A program made the translations under genes and the position numbers. The notes under the pieces were generated by a model that saw only the letters and a program-made list of their open reading frames with translations, did not search any database and was not told where the DNA came from. Of a stretch of 64,000 nt of DNA, positions 55,241 through 63,918 are shown one piece after another. The stretch is from Vibrio sinensis (lineage in GTDB: Bacteria > Pseudomonadota > Gammaproteobacteria > Enterobacterales > Vibrionaceae): NCBI RefSeq assembly GCF_003605645.1, contig NZ_QVMU01000026.1, positions 1 to 64,000 on the forward strand, given 5' to 3'. The stretch's first letter is position 1. Each line of letters starts with the position of its first letter.

Positions 55241-56227
55241 TTACCATTGAGGCATCAGTGAAAGTGGTGCTTCATTTAAAGCCGCGATTTGTTCTTTAAA
55301 GGCCAATACCTGACTTTCCCAGTATTTTGGATCATTGAACCACGGGAAGGCGAGAGGAAATGCAGGATCCTGCCACCTTTTTGCCAACCATGCCATATAG
55401 TGCACCATACGTAGACCGCGTAAAGGTTCAATAAGTTTCAACTCGTTACAGTCAAAATCACAGAACTCTTGATAAGCTTCGAGGATAATGTCTAATTGCA
55501 TCAACTTATCTGCTCGATCTCCGTTTAGTAACATCCATAAATCTTGTATGGCTGGACCATTACGGGAATCATCGAGATCGACAAACATTGGGCCATCACG
55601 CCAAAGAATATTGCCAGGATGGCAGTCTCCATGTAAGCGAATGGTTTTAAAGCTACTATTCCAATGCTGTTCTATTGATTTGATTAATAAATCTAAATCA
55701 TTGAAAAATGCATTTTCTAAGTGCATTGGAATGAATGTTGATTGCTGCAAGATTTGTCGTGGTTGATACAAATACTCATCCAGACTCACTGTCGGGCGAT
55801 GTAAAAAAGGCTGTTTAGCACCCACGGTATGAATACGGCCTAAAAATCGACCCACACCCTCTAATTGTTCGAGATTGTCGACTTCAAATTGACGGCCACC
55901 AACGCTAACAAATAGAGCAAAGAGATAGCCTTTATAGTGGTGCAGAGTTTGGCCGTTAATTCGAACAGGAGGAGCCACAGGGATTTCTGCATCAATCAAC
56001 TCTAGGGTAAATTGATGCTCTTCCTCTATTTGCGCTTCGCTCCATCGTTCTGGGCGGTAAAATTTCACCACATAACGTTGGCGTTCTTCATCGGTAAATT
56101 GGTAAACGCGGTTTTCATAACTGTTAAGAGGAAGAAATCCTGATTCAGCTCGAACACCGATACTTTCTAACGCATACCACATGAAATCTGGAGTAAGAGC
56201 GTCAAAGTTGAAAGCTGTGTGTGACAT
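55241..56227 (-). CDS. srkA: Stress response kinase SrkA (YihE)
   Basis: SrkA is a Ser/Thr protein kinase of the choline-kinase-like fold that counters MazEF-linked stress death in E. coli. I chose the ATG at 56227, giving 328 residues, equal to E. coli. The catalytic loop HGDCHPGNILW and the metal-binding FVDLDDSRNGPAIQDLW (about 195-225) are intact. It precedes dsbA with a 32-bp gap, the same order as in E. coli. Confidence 0.95.
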   Translation of the reverse strand: MSHTAFNFDALTPDFMWYALESIGVRAESGFLPLNSYENRVYQFTDEERQRYVVKFYRPERWSEAQIEEEHQFTLELIDAEIPVAPPVRINGQTLHHYKGYLFALFVSVGGRQFEVDNLEQLEGVGRFLGRIHTVGAKQPFLHRPTVSLDEYLYQPRQILQQSTFIPMHLENAFFNDLDLLIKSIEQHWNSSFKTIRLHGDCHPGNILWRDGPMFVDLDDSRNGPAIQDLWMLLNGDRADKLMQLDIILEAYQEFCDFDCNELKLIEPLRGLRMVHYMAWLAKRWQDPAFPLAFPWFNDPKYWESQVLAFKEQIAALNEAPLSLMPQW

Positions 56228-56287
56228 AGACATTAAAGGGCTCATTACTGAGCCCTTTCCATTGTTGTGTAGTAAACGTCGGTTGGT

Positions 56288-57706
56288 TTACAGTTTTTTG
56301 ATAAACCGACTTTCGACTGAAAGAGTAAAGTCATCGCTATCCGACAGTATAAACTGAATAGTCGAAATAGATGTATCGAGATTGTCGGGGTTGACGCCTA
56401 AACTCATCGGTAAGTTCAGTACTTCGCCAGGGGCGACTTGTATCGTTTGTTTCCCATACCAAGAGACATCCTCTAAGCCAGTAACATCAAGCTGGTATTG
56501 CTGCTTTTGTTGTGTCTTATTGATCACTTTTAAGGTGTAAGTATTTTCTATTTCACCTGAGTTATTAGTGCGGAATAACTGATTTCTATCACGCAATACA
56601 CTCATACCAGCGGGGTCAACACTGGCAATTTGCACAAAGAACAAACCGATCATAATTAATAATACCGCACCGTAGCCTAGTAATTTAGGACGCATGATAT
56701 TGGTGTGATGACCAGAAAGACGATGTTCTGTGGTGTAGCTGATCAATCCTTTATCATATCCCATACGATCCATGGTTTGGTCGCAGGCATCAATACAGGC
56801 TCCGCAGTTGATGCACTCATATTGCAATCCATCACGGATATCAATACCCGTAGGGCAAACCTGAACACAGAGGTTACAGTCAATACAATCACCGAGACCT
56901 AAGGCTTTATGATCGGCTTTGCGTGAACGAGGGCCTCTATTTTCTCCTCGTTTTGTATCATATCCAACGATGAAAGTGTCTTTATCAAACATTGCTGATT
57001 GGAAGCGAGCATAAGGGCACATATGGATACACATAATCGATCGCATCCACCCTGCGTTGCCATAAGTACATATAGCAAAGAAGAGAACCCAGAAAACAGG
57101 CCAAAAACTGGCATTGAAAGTAAAGAAATCGACGATGAGTGATTTGATCGGAATAAAATATCCCGCAAAAGTAAACCCTGTCGCTAGCGCAATACTGAAC
57201 CAAGCAATATGTTTAGCCGTTTTTCGTAAAGCAAGATTAGCGGTCAGTTTTCCTGAGTCTTGTTTGCGTCTTTTGTTGGCGCTGCCCTCTAGTTTTTCTT
57301 CAAACCATATATAAATGAATGTCCAAACGGTCTGCGGGCAGAGATAACCACACCATATCCGACCCAAAAAGGTGGTAATGAAAAATAGCCCAAAAGCGGC
57401 GATAACAAATAAGGTAGCAAGGAGAGTAAGGTCTTGAGGATAGAGTGTGGTCCCAAAGAAATTAAATTGTTGGTTGCCAATGTCGAGCAAAATAGCCTGG
57501 CGCTCACCATAAGGAATCCAAGGGATCAGTGCAAAAAGCAAGAGGAGAAACCACCCACCGTAGCGGCGCATTTTTTGGAAAACACCTTTGCTTTCTCGAA
57601 CATAAATGCGATTACTAGGGTTGAATCTATCTCCATTGGTTTTGTGAGTTTTTGGGTTAAATGTTTTTGGAGTCACATCTTTAATATCGATCTTATCCTG
57701 ACTCAT
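56288..57706 (-). CDS. ccoG: Cytochrome c oxidase accessory protein CcoG
   Basis: CcoG (RdxA/FixG) is an inner-membrane polyferredoxin that helps copper delivery and assembly of cbb3 oxidase. The 472-residue protein has about five membrane helices. It has a conserved WCGYLCPQTVWTF segment, two 4Fe-4S sites starting with CIDCNLCVQVCP and CINCGACIDACD (about 271-310), and a C-terminal Ig-like domain. The ccoNOQP genes are not in the window. It is transcribed alone. Confidence 0.94.
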   Translation of the reverse strand: MSQDKIDIKDVTPKTFNPKTHKTNGDRFNPSNRIYVRESKGVFQKMRRYGGWFLLLLFALIPWIPYGERQAILLDIGNQQFNFFGTTLYPQDLTLLATLFVIAAFGLFFITTFLGRIWCGYLCPQTVWTFIYIWFEEKLEGSANKRRKQDSGKLTANLALRKTAKHIAWFSIALATGFTFAGYFIPIKSLIVDFFTFNASFWPVFWVLFFAICTYGNAGWMRSIMCIHMCPYARFQSAMFDKDTFIVGYDTKRGENRGPRSRKADHKALGLGDCIDCNLCVQVCPTGIDIRDGLQYECINCGACIDACDQTMDRMGYDKGLISYTTEHRLSGHHTNIMRPKLLGYGAVLLIMIGLFFVQIASVDPAGMSVLRDRNQLFRTNNSGEIENTYTLKVINKTQQKQQYQLDVTGLEDVSWYGKQTIQVAPGEVLNLPMSLGVNPDNLDTSISTIQFILSDSDDFTLSVESRFIKKL

Positions 57707-58018
57707 TACGCTTCCTTATGGCTTCCAAGGCGCAATTTCTTTAGTTTGCGCTCAATTGACATTTATTGCTTATCGGTATGATTTTTAAAGTACAGTAGGG
57801 TTGTACTTGTGTATTTAGCTCAGTGCTTATTTCAAGAAATAACAGCTCATGATTTATCACTGTGCTCTATTTTAGTAATCACTTATAAACAAAGAGTATA
57901 CAGATAATAACAATTTCATTTCTTTAACAGCGTCAATCTTTAACAACAAAGATGCAGATGGGGATGATAGAGAGGGATAATAGGAAAAAAGCGACTGTAT
58001 TAGTCGCTTTTTAATGTG
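57707..58018. other. Intergenic region between yihD and ccoG
   Basis: This 312-bp gap carries the ccoG upstream region and the yihD terminator at 57986-58014 (AAAAGCGACT with AGTCGCTTTT). A partial inverted repeat GGCGCAA ... TTTGCGC (57729-57751) sits 25-45 bp before ccoG. I found no other supported feature. Confidence 0.6.
57986..58014 (-). terminator. Terminator of yihD
   Basis: AAAAGCGACT pairs with AGTCGCTTTT around a GTATT loop. A T-rich tail follows on the minus strand. Confidence 0.85.
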
Positions 58019-58285
58019 TTATTTGATGATACCGCGAGCACGAAGAATAGCGGTTTTGAAATCATCCTCTTGGTCTTTTTTCAAACCTGGGATCATTTCG
58101 TCTTTAGTACTGTTTCGCATTTTTAAGTGATAAATCAGTACATCATCAGTCAGCTCTTCTAATGAGCCTTTATAACCCGCTTCTTGAGACAACTTAATAA
58201 TAAATTGCAGCAAGTTCATTTCTTGGTCTTTTTGCCACTCAGGCTCTAACAGCTCGAGCAACTCTTCAATACGATGGCATTTCAT
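58019..58285 (-). CDS. yihD: YihD family protein (DUF1040)
   Basis: This is an 88-residue cytoplasmic protein of unknown function, matching E. coli YihD along its length ([34 protein letters not shown]). It is predicted mainly helical and acidic. The E. coli neighbours dsbA and yihE/srkA are also neighbours here, with ccoG between. It has its own terminator. Confidence 0.92.
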   Translation of the reverse strand: MKCHRIEELLELLEPEWQKDQEMNLLQFIIKLSQEAGYKGSLEELTDDVLIYHLKMRNSTKDEMIPGLKKDQEDDFKTAILRARGIIK

Positions 58286-58346
58286 TGACTTTCTCCATTA
58301 TTGTTATGCCGCTAAAGGTAGCAAATTGTCGAATTGAAGGTAAGAA

Positions 58347-58374
58347 AAAAGCGCAGTAGTGACTGCGCTTTTTA
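58347..58374 (-). terminator. Terminator of the small gene at 58376
   Basis: AAAAAGCGCAGT pairs with ACTGCGCTTTTT around AGTG. On the minus strand a T-run follows. It starts directly after the TAA of the 55-codon reading frame. Confidence 0.88.
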
Positions 58375-58375
58375 A

Positions 58376-58543
58376 TTATGCCGCTTTCTCAACTTTAGCC
58401 GGAGAAGACGTTAATAATGGGGTCTCTTCCACTAAAGTCATGGTTGGCACGACTTTTTTTGCGACAAGCGCAGTAGTGAATCCACTGCGGCGGCGCATTG
58501 CACTACGATTTGTGTGCGAGAACCTGACGGTTGTTGGGCGCAT
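58376..58543 (-). CDS. Small basic protein of unknown function (55 aa)
   Basis: I found this reading frame by direct translation. It starts MRPTTVRFSHTNRSAMRRRS and ends SSPAKVEKAA before TAA. The N-terminal half is strongly basic with an MRRRSGF run. The middle (TTALVAKKVVPTMTLVEETP) is mildly hydrophobic. I do not recognise the family. Support for a real gene is a strong terminator one base after the stop, an in-frame stop just before the start, and a plausible promoter at 58707-58733 feeding this strand. The ribosome-binding site is weak (TTAGG, 11 nt before ATG). It could be a spurious frame in a structured RNA. Confidence 0.55.
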   Translation of the reverse strand: MRPTTVRFSHTNRSAMRRRSGFTTALVAKKVVPTMTLVEETPLLTSSPAKVEKAA

Positions 58544-58706
58544 TGACGTCAATTACCTAACTGTCAGGCATATCCATTGCCGAACTAATGGCCTGCTTAA
58601 ATATGAGTTGCTCTCCATTACTGGAGTCTGGCTCTTTCTGGCGAACGCCAATCCAAATAAATAAGCAGGGATATTGATATGTATACATACCAATGAATAG
58701 GTTAGC

Positions 58707-58733
58707 ACTATAGAAAGAATTGGTCGATATGTA
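58707..58733 (-). promoter_or_regulatory. Possible promoter for the 58376 small gene or RNA
   Basis: The minus strand has -10 TATAGT (58707-58712) with TTACAT about 16 bp upstream as -35. The leader to the 55-codon frame would be about 155 nt. It includes two small hairpins, TGGCGAACGCCA (58639-58650) and CTCCATTACTGGAG (58613-58626). Confidence 0.45.
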
Positions 58734-58818
58734 ATCGATTTTCCATATAATAAACGTTAGCTGCTGAGCGATTTTTAAGACGAATGGATTTAGTTCGTCC
58801 TTTTCCAAGGAGGTGGGT

Positions 58819-59616
58819 ATGTCGTTTTTTAAGAAGACCCTTGCAAGTTTCGGAATTGGTTCTGCCAATGTGGATTCAGTATTACAGCAAGAAGTGTTGT
58901 ACCCCGGGCAAAAAGTAAATGTTGTCATCCATGTTTATGGTGGCTCTAGTCAACAAGATATCGATAACATTGACCTCAAACTCTATTGCCGTTACATCAA
59001 AGAGGTTCCTGCGAATCAAGAACGCCATGAACGTAACTCGAGTAATATGCGTCGTGTACCGCAGAACTACGTTTTAGCTCAATGGTCTCTTCCTTATACT
59101 TTCACCATCCAACCCGGTGAAACCCGAGACTTTGAAGTTGAGTTAGACGTGCCTTGGAATACCCCCGTTACCATTGGTGATTCAAAAGTTTGGTTGGAAA
59201 CGGGATTAGATATTTCTATGGCGAAAGATCCAAGTGACACCGATATTCTGACGGTGCGGCCCGATCCTGTCTTAGACGGTATTTTTACGGCATTTGAAGA
59301 GCAAGGTTTAAGGATACGCCAAGTCGAATGTGAAGCCGTCAAAGGCTTTGAACTTCCGTTTGTGCAAGAGTTCGAGTTTGTTCCTACTACTGGCCCTTAT
59401 CATGGTCGCTGGCGTGAGTTAGAAGTTGTGGCTTATCGCAGTGAAGAAGAGTGGCAGTTGTGGTTTGAAATTGATAGGCACAGAGAGGGGGCTAAAGGCA
59501 TGTTGGCCAGTTTATTAGGAGTTGGTCAGTTAAAACGACAACTTTCAATTCCTTTGCAGACTTCACCTCAAGAAGCGGGTAAGCAGGTTTTGGCTTACCT
59601 TGATAGTTGCTCTTAA
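58819..59616 (+). CDS. Spo0M-family (arrestin-like) protein
   Basis: This 265-residue protein is a SpoOM/sporulation-control family member; despite the name it is widespread in non-sporulating bacteria and has an arrestin-like beta-sandwich fold. I chose the ATG at 58819 because a perfect AAGGAGGT lies just upstream; a GTG at 58813 is inside that site. Family features are the N-terminal MSFFKKTLASFGIGSANVD, the VYPG-like EVLYPGQKVNVVIHVYGG, and a C-terminal LLGVGQLKRQL segment. A 24-bp palindrome follows. The biochemical role is not known. Confidence 0.85.
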   Translation: MSFFKKTLASFGIGSANVDSVLQQEVLYPGQKVNVVIHVYGGSSQQDIDNIDLKLYCRYIKEVPANQERHERNSSNMRRVPQNYVLAQWSLPYTFTIQPGETRDFEVELDVPWNTPVTIGDSKVWLETGLDISMAKDPSDTDILTVRPDPVLDGIFTAFEEQGLRIRQVECEAVKGFELPFVQEFEFVPTTGPYHGRWRELEVVAYRSEEEWQLWFEIDRHREGAKGMLASLLGVGQLKRQLSIPLQTSPQEAGKQVLAYLDSCS

Positions 59617-59632
59617 GAAGTTCCATTGTAAT

Positions 59633-59656
59633 TTAGGCTTACACGTGTAAGCCTAA
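59633..59656. repeat. 24-bp perfect palindrome between the Spo0M-type gene and trhA
   Basis: TTAGGCTTACAC (59633-59644) is followed directly by its reverse complement. It could fold as a hairpin in the transcript, but no T-run follows. It may be a weak terminator or an operator. Confidence 0.6.
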
Positions 59657-59704
59657 TGTGCGATACTCAGAAGCGAATATTCTAATTCCTCTGGTAGGTC
59701 GCTG

Positions 59705-60352
59705 ATGACAGAAACGATTCCAAACCCATATAGCATTAAGGAAGAAGTCGCTAATGTCATTACCCATGGCATTGGGATGATTTTAGGTATTGTTGGCTTG
59801 GTTTTATTGCTTAATAAAGCCTTTGCCCAAGATGCTGATATGTTATCGATTGTTAGTCTAACCATTTATGGCAGTAGTATTATTTTACTGTTTCTCGCTT
59901 CCACGCTCTACCATGCGATCTCTTATCCAAAAACCAAACGAGCTCTAAAAACCTTTGATCATTGCGCTATTTATTTGCTCATTGCTGGCAGCTATACGCC
60001 ATTTTTACTAATTAGTTTACGAACCCCCCTCGCGATAGGTTTGATGGTGTTTATTTGGCTGGTCGCATTGGTTGGGATCATTATGAAGCTGGCGTTTGTA
60101 TATCGGTTTAAAAAGCTATCGTTGATCACTTATTTACTGATGGGGTGGTCTTCCTTAGTGGTGATTTATCAGTTAGCGATGCATGTTGCGGTGGGAGGGC
60201 TTATTTTACTAGCTCTTGGTGGTGTCATTTACTCGTTGGGCGTTATTTTTTATGTCGCTAAGCGGATCCCATACAACCATGCTATTTGGCATGGGTTTGT
60301 ATTGGCAGGATGCGCATGTCATTTCTTTGCGATCTATTGGTATGTTATTTAG
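59705..60352 (+). CDS. trhA: Hemolysin III family membrane protein (TrhA/YqfA)
   Basis: This is a 215-residue, seven-helix PAQR-family protein. E. coli TrhA (YqfA) regulates membrane energetics and lipid balance; the hemolysin name is historical. Conserved segments include [13 protein letters not shown] (about 14-26), [21 protein letters not shown] and the second His-rich end [19 protein letters not shown], giving the metal-site histidines and aspartate. It is followed by the hairpin at 60361-60388. Confidence 0.92.
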   Translation: MTETIPNPYSIKEEVANVITHGIGMILGIVGLVLLLNKAFAQDADMLSIVSLTIYGSSIILLFLASTLYHAISYPKTKRALKTFDHCAIYLLIAGSYTPFLLISLRTPLAIGLMVFIWLVALVGIIMKLAFVYRFKKLSLITYLLMGWSSLVVIYQLAMHVAVGGLILLALGGVIYSLGVIFYVAKRIPYNHAIWHGFVLAGCACHFFAIYWYVI

Positions 60353-60360
60353 TTCTAGAA

Positions 60361-60388
60361 TACCCAAGCACCATGAGGTACTTGGGTA
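60361..60388. terminator. Hairpin after trhA (TACCCAAG repeat type)
   Basis: TACCCAAG (60361-60368) pairs with CTTGGGTA (60381-60388), with inner ACC/GGT around ATGA. No long T-run follows. This TACCCAAG-type stem is common in Vibrio intergenic sequence. It may terminate both converging genes. Confidence 0.6.
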
Positions 60389-60410
60389 TAGATCTTAGCG
60401 GCAGTTACTC

Positions 60411-61004
60411 TTAATGGTTATTAATCTCGATGACTTGAGCTGACATTTGATACTGGGTTGCCTGCTGAGCATTGAGCTGAATGTCTAACCCAGTAATTAC
60501 TTGTTTTGGTCTTAAGTAGGTTTCTGCCATTCGTTTAATGGCACGAAATACAGTGACTTGCTCTTGAGCTAAAACATTCCCATTGGTATCACTGAGGGTT
60601 ACCTCTATTTCAATATCCACCACCGCATTTCTGCTATTGTTTGATATCGTTGTTGGGATAACCACTTGTCCGTCTTCATATTTAGCTGCATCTAGTTGAA
60701 TTTCGATTCCTGAATCTGAGAGTTTCAAACTTGGCTCTCCTAGATTAAGTGCCGCACTATTTTCATTTTTAGCAATCAGCGTAGTGGCAATCACAGTCGC
60801 GCTCTTAGCGGTAGCATCGATAGGCTCAGCGGTTTCAGAGACTCTATTTTCTGGAGTAACATATTGCCATGTGAAGTCTTCATTCAACTGAACATGACGA
60901 CCATCAGGCAGTGTAAAAACATCAGAAGCCAACACTGTGCTGCTAATGAATACACTTAAAAATAATCCTAAAAACAGTCCCGATCGAGATAAAAAATAAT
61001 TCAT
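60411..61004 (-). CDS. DUF3157-type secreted protein
   Basis: This is a 197-residue protein of unknown function. I chose the ATG at 61004 because the AGGA ribosome-binding site sits inside the longer frame. A signal peptide (about 1-26, ending VLA) precedes FTLPDGRHVQLNEDFTWQYV, a short motif typical of DUF3157-like Vibrio proteins, then a beta-rich domain with EIEVTLSDTNGNVLAQEQVTVFR. It lies 22 bp after trkH, so it may be read from the same transcript, but has no evident functional link. Confidence 0.72.
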   Translation of the reverse strand: MNYFLSRSGLFLGLFLSVFISSTVLASDVFTLPDGRHVQLNEDFTWQYVTPENRVSETAEPIDATAKSATVIATTLIAKNENSAALNLGEPSLKLSDSGIEIQLDAAKYEDGQVVIPTTISNNSRNAVVDIEIEVTLSDTNGNVLAQEQVTVFRAIKRMAETYLRPKQVITGLDIQLNAQQATQYQMSAQVIEINNH

Positions 61005-61026
61005 TTTCAACATCCTGTGAGTAATC

Positions 61027-62472
61027 CTAACGACGCCAGAAAGCGGGGAAAAATAGTACCAATAGAGTCAGTATCTCTAATCGGCCCATTAACATACCAA
61101 AGCTTAGTAACCATTTAGCAGCATCTGGTAAAGATGAGAAGTTGCCTGTTGGACCGATCACCGTCCCCATACCAGGGCCGACGTTTGCAACCGCAGTAAT
61201 CGCACCGGTAATACTGGTTGTTGGATCAAGACCAAGCGCACTCATACCACCAGCAATGAAGATGATAGTAATAAAGAACATTAAACCGAAAGCGACAACA
61301 GAACGTACGATGTCGTCATTGACTGGTCTTTGGTTGTAACGTTGAACAAAAACACCAGATGGATGAATCAATTTCATCATCTGTTTGTTCAGCAATGTCA
61401 TGGCGATCTGGAAACGGAAAATCTTAATACCGCCAGATGTAGAACCAGAACATGCACCTGTCATTAATAAGAACGCAAACATGGTACTTGGTAACGCGCC
61501 CCATGCAGTGAAGTCTTCTAGGCCAAATCCAGTTGTTGTCACCACAGAGACAATATTAAACATGGATACACGTAGAGCATCGAGCACGTGATAGTTTTCG
61601 TGAATAACCAGCCAAGCAGAAACAATGAGGCTGGTGCCTAGAAATAGATAGGTGAATCCACGGACTTGAGCATCACTAGTCAGTAGGCTTAAACGACGTT
61701 TACTCAGTGCTGAAACAAAGAGCAAAAATGGTAGACCACCTAAGAACATGAACAAGGTGCCAACCCAGTGAGCGCCATGAGAAAAGCGATTCATTGAGCT
61801 GTCAGATGTTGAATACCCACCAGTAGACAGTGTCGTAAATGCATGGTTTATAGCTTCAAATAACGTCATCCCTGTCGCCACATAACCGATAATGCAAAGT
61901 ATGGTTAAGATCAGATAAACCAACATGATGTTGATTGCGACAGTCTTGGCTCTTGGGCTACTTTTATCAGACCAATCTGAAGACTCCGTTTGGAAGAGTT
62001 TCATACCACCGACATTGAGCATGGGTAGGACAGCTACCGCCATTACAATAAAACCAACCCCGCCTAACCATTGCAAAATGGATCGCCAAAGCAAAATGCT
62101 AGGAGCCATACCATCTAAACCACTGAGAACAGTCGAGCCGGTTGTAGTGATACCAGACATGGTTTCGAAATAGGCATCGGTAAAGCTGATGTGGTTAATG
62201 AAGACAAAAGGAAGTGCAGCGAAAGCACTGGTAATCGTCCAAACTAAACTGGTGATCAAGAACATATCCCGAACGCTGAGCTTAAATGTAGCTGTGCGCC
62301 CAACGGATAGGCATATAAAAGCGATTACATGTGTAATCAGAAGTGATTGTCCAAACTCGATGAAGCCAGAGGTACCAGTAAAGAAGGCGACGAGAGTTGG
62401 AACGTACATAAACAAGGCTAGCTTAGAAAGAACTAGCCCGATTACAAACAGTACCGGTCTGAAATTGACCAT
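61027..62472 (-). CDS. trkH: Trk potassium uptake permease TrkH (second copy, next to trkA)
   Basis: This is the 481-residue K+ channel subunit of a Trk system. Selectivity-filter-like repeats are visible: SGITTTGSTVLSG, TLSTGGYSTSDSSM, VVTTTGFG and ANVGPGMGTVIGP. It is clearly different in sequence from the first TrkH (955-2412), so the two are paralogues rather than a recent duplicate. It follows trkA by 10 bp, forming a trkA-trkH operon behind rsmB. The adjacent TrkA is its natural gating partner. Confidence 0.94.
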   Translation of the reverse strand: MVNFRPVLFVIGLVLSKLALFMYVPTLVAFFTGTSGFIEFGQSLLITHVIAFICLSVGRTATFKLSVRDMFLITSLVWTITSAFAALPFVFINHISFTDAYFETMSGITTTGSTVLSGLDGMAPSILLWRSILQWLGGVGFIVMAVAVLPMLNVGGMKLFQTESSDWSDKSSPRAKTVAINIMLVYLILTILCIIGYVATGMTLFEAINHAFTTLSTGGYSTSDSSMNRFSHGAHWVGTLFMFLGGLPFLLFVSALSKRRLSLLTSDAQVRGFTYLFLGTSLIVSAWLVIHENYHVLDALRVSMFNIVSVVTTTGFGLEDFTAWGALPSTMFAFLLMTGACSGSTSGGIKIFRFQIAMTLLNKQMMKLIHPSGVFVQRYNQRPVNDDIVRSVVAFGLMFFITIIFIAGGMSALGLDPTTSITGAITAVANVGPGMGTVIGPTGNFSSLPDAAKWLLSFGMLMGRLEILTLLVLFFPAFWRR

Positions 62473-62482
62473 AGTGTTGTAC

Positions 62483-63859
62483 CTAGAGGAAAAATGGACT
62501 CGGTTGGAAGAGGGCTTCTACGTCAGGGACGTATTTTTTGTCGACTAAGAACATTACGACGTGGTCGTCTTGTTCGATAACCGTTCGGTCATGTGCGATC
62601 AGCACTTCTTCACCACGAACAATAGCACCAATGGTAGTACCAGGTGGTAATTTGATTTCGCCGATAGGGCGGCCTACGACTTTTGACGTGGTTTCATCAC
62701 CATGGGCAATGGCTTCAATGGCTTCAGCAGCCCCACGACGTAAAGACGATACGTTAACGATATCTGCGCGACGAACGTGCGTTAATAGTGCAGAAATTGT
62801 GGCTTGTTGTGGAGAAATCGCGACATCAATAACACCGCCTTGAACCAGATCAACGTACGCACCACGTTGAATCAACACCATCACTTTTTTGGCTCCCATG
62901 CGTTTTGCTAGCATGGCAGACATGATGTTTGTTTCATCTTCGTTGGTTAGTGCAATGAATACATCTACTTGGTCGATGTTTTCTTCATTGAGCAACTCTT
63001 GGTCTGCGGCATCACCACAAAAGACGATGGTATTTTCTAAGTCTTCAGATAGACGCTCAGCGCGTTGGTAGTTGCGCTCGATCAGCTTCACGCTATATGA
63101 CTGCTCTAAGCGTTTCGCTAGACTTGCGCCAATGTTACCACCGCCGACAATCATGATGCGTCGGTATGGTTTTTCTAGTCGCTGTAACTCACTCATGACA
63201 GAGCGAATATGGTTACTTGCTGCAACAAAGAACACTTCATCATCAGCTTCAATGATGGTGGTCCCTTGTGGGCGAATAGGGCGACCTTGACGGAAAATTG
63301 CAGCAACACGCGTGTCGATATGTGGCATATGTTCACGTAATGCAGATAACGCATTACCAACAAGTGGGCCACCGTAATATGCTTTTACTGCAACGAGGCT
63401 AACTTTTTGCTCGGCAAAGCTAACAACTTGTAATGCCCCTGGATATTGAATCAAACGTTCAATGTAGCTGGTAACCAACTCTTCTGGTGCAATTAGGTGA
63501 TCGACAGGTACGGCACCTGATTGAAATAACGCTTCTTTTTCAGCAAGGTATTGAGGTGAACGTATACGTGCAATACGGTTTGGGGTATTGAAAAGAGAAA
63601 AGGCAACCTGACATGCCGCCATATTCGTTTCATCGGTGTTTGTTACTGCGACCAGCATATCGGCATCTTGTGCGCCGGCTTCGCGTAGTACGTCTGGGTG
63701 GCTAGCATGGCCATTAACCACGCGTAAGTCATATTTATCTTGTAACTCGCGCAGCCTGTCACCGTTTTTATCCACGATGGTGATGTCATTGTTTTCGCCA
63801 ACCAAGTTTTCAGCGAGAGTTCCGCCAACCTGACCTGCACCAAGAATGATGATTTTCAT
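62483..63859 (-). CDS. trkA: Trk system NAD-binding gating protein TrkA
   Basis: TrkA is a cytosolic ring protein that gates TrkH in response to NAD(H)/ATP. The 458-residue protein has two tandem RCK units: the first Rossmann loop [13 protein letters not shown] (about 7-19) and the second [13 protein letters not shown] (about 238-250), each followed by a RCK-C domain. It is followed by trkH after 10 bp and preceded by rsmB with a perfect 9-bp hairpin between. Confidence 0.97.
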   Translation of the reverse strand: MKIIILGAGQVGGTLAENLVGENNDITIVDKNGDRLRELQDKYDLRVVNGHASHPDVLREAGAQDADMLVAVTNTDETNMAACQVAFSLFNTPNRIARIRSPQYLAEKEALFQSGAVPVDHLIAPEELVTSYIERLIQYPGALQVVSFAEQKVSLVAVKAYYGGPLVGNALSALREHMPHIDTRVAAIFRQGRPIRPQGTTIIEADDEVFFVAASNHIRSVMSELQRLEKPYRRIMIVGGGNIGASLAKRLEQSYSVKLIERNYQRAERLSEDLENTIVFCGDAADQELLNEENIDQVDVFIALTNEDETNIMSAMLAKRMGAKKVMVLIQRGAYVDLVQGGVIDVAISPQQATISALLTHVRRADIVNVSSLRRGAAEAIEAIAHGDETTSKVVGRPIGEIKLPPGTTIGAIVRGEEVLIAHDRTVIEQDDHVVMFLVDKKYVPDVEALFQPSPFFL

Positions 63860-63887
63860 ACACTTATCTCATGTTTCCACTCAAATA

Positions 63888-63908
63888 GGCGACGATGAGA
63901 TCGTCGCC
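63888..63908 (-). terminator. Intergenic hairpin between rsmB and trkA
   Basis: GGCGACGAT (63888-63896) pairs perfectly with ATCGTCGCC (63900-63908) around GAG. The downstream T-stretch is short, so it may only partly terminate between rsmB and trkA. Confidence 0.6.
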
Positions 63909-63918
63909 AATATGCTGT

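Noticed and set aside
58359-58664. 101-codon plus-strand frame
   Set aside because: It is antisense to the better-supported 55-codon gene and begins inside its terminator.
58557-58928. 123-codon minus-strand frame
   Set aside because: It overlaps the start of the Spo0M-type gene, which has a perfect ribosome-binding site. Only its last 43 codons are kept as a possible leader frame in the findings.
59638-59652. CACGTG in the 24-bp palindrome as a parS site
   Set aside because: The flanks (TTACACGTGTAA) do not fit the GTTNCACGTGAAAC pattern.
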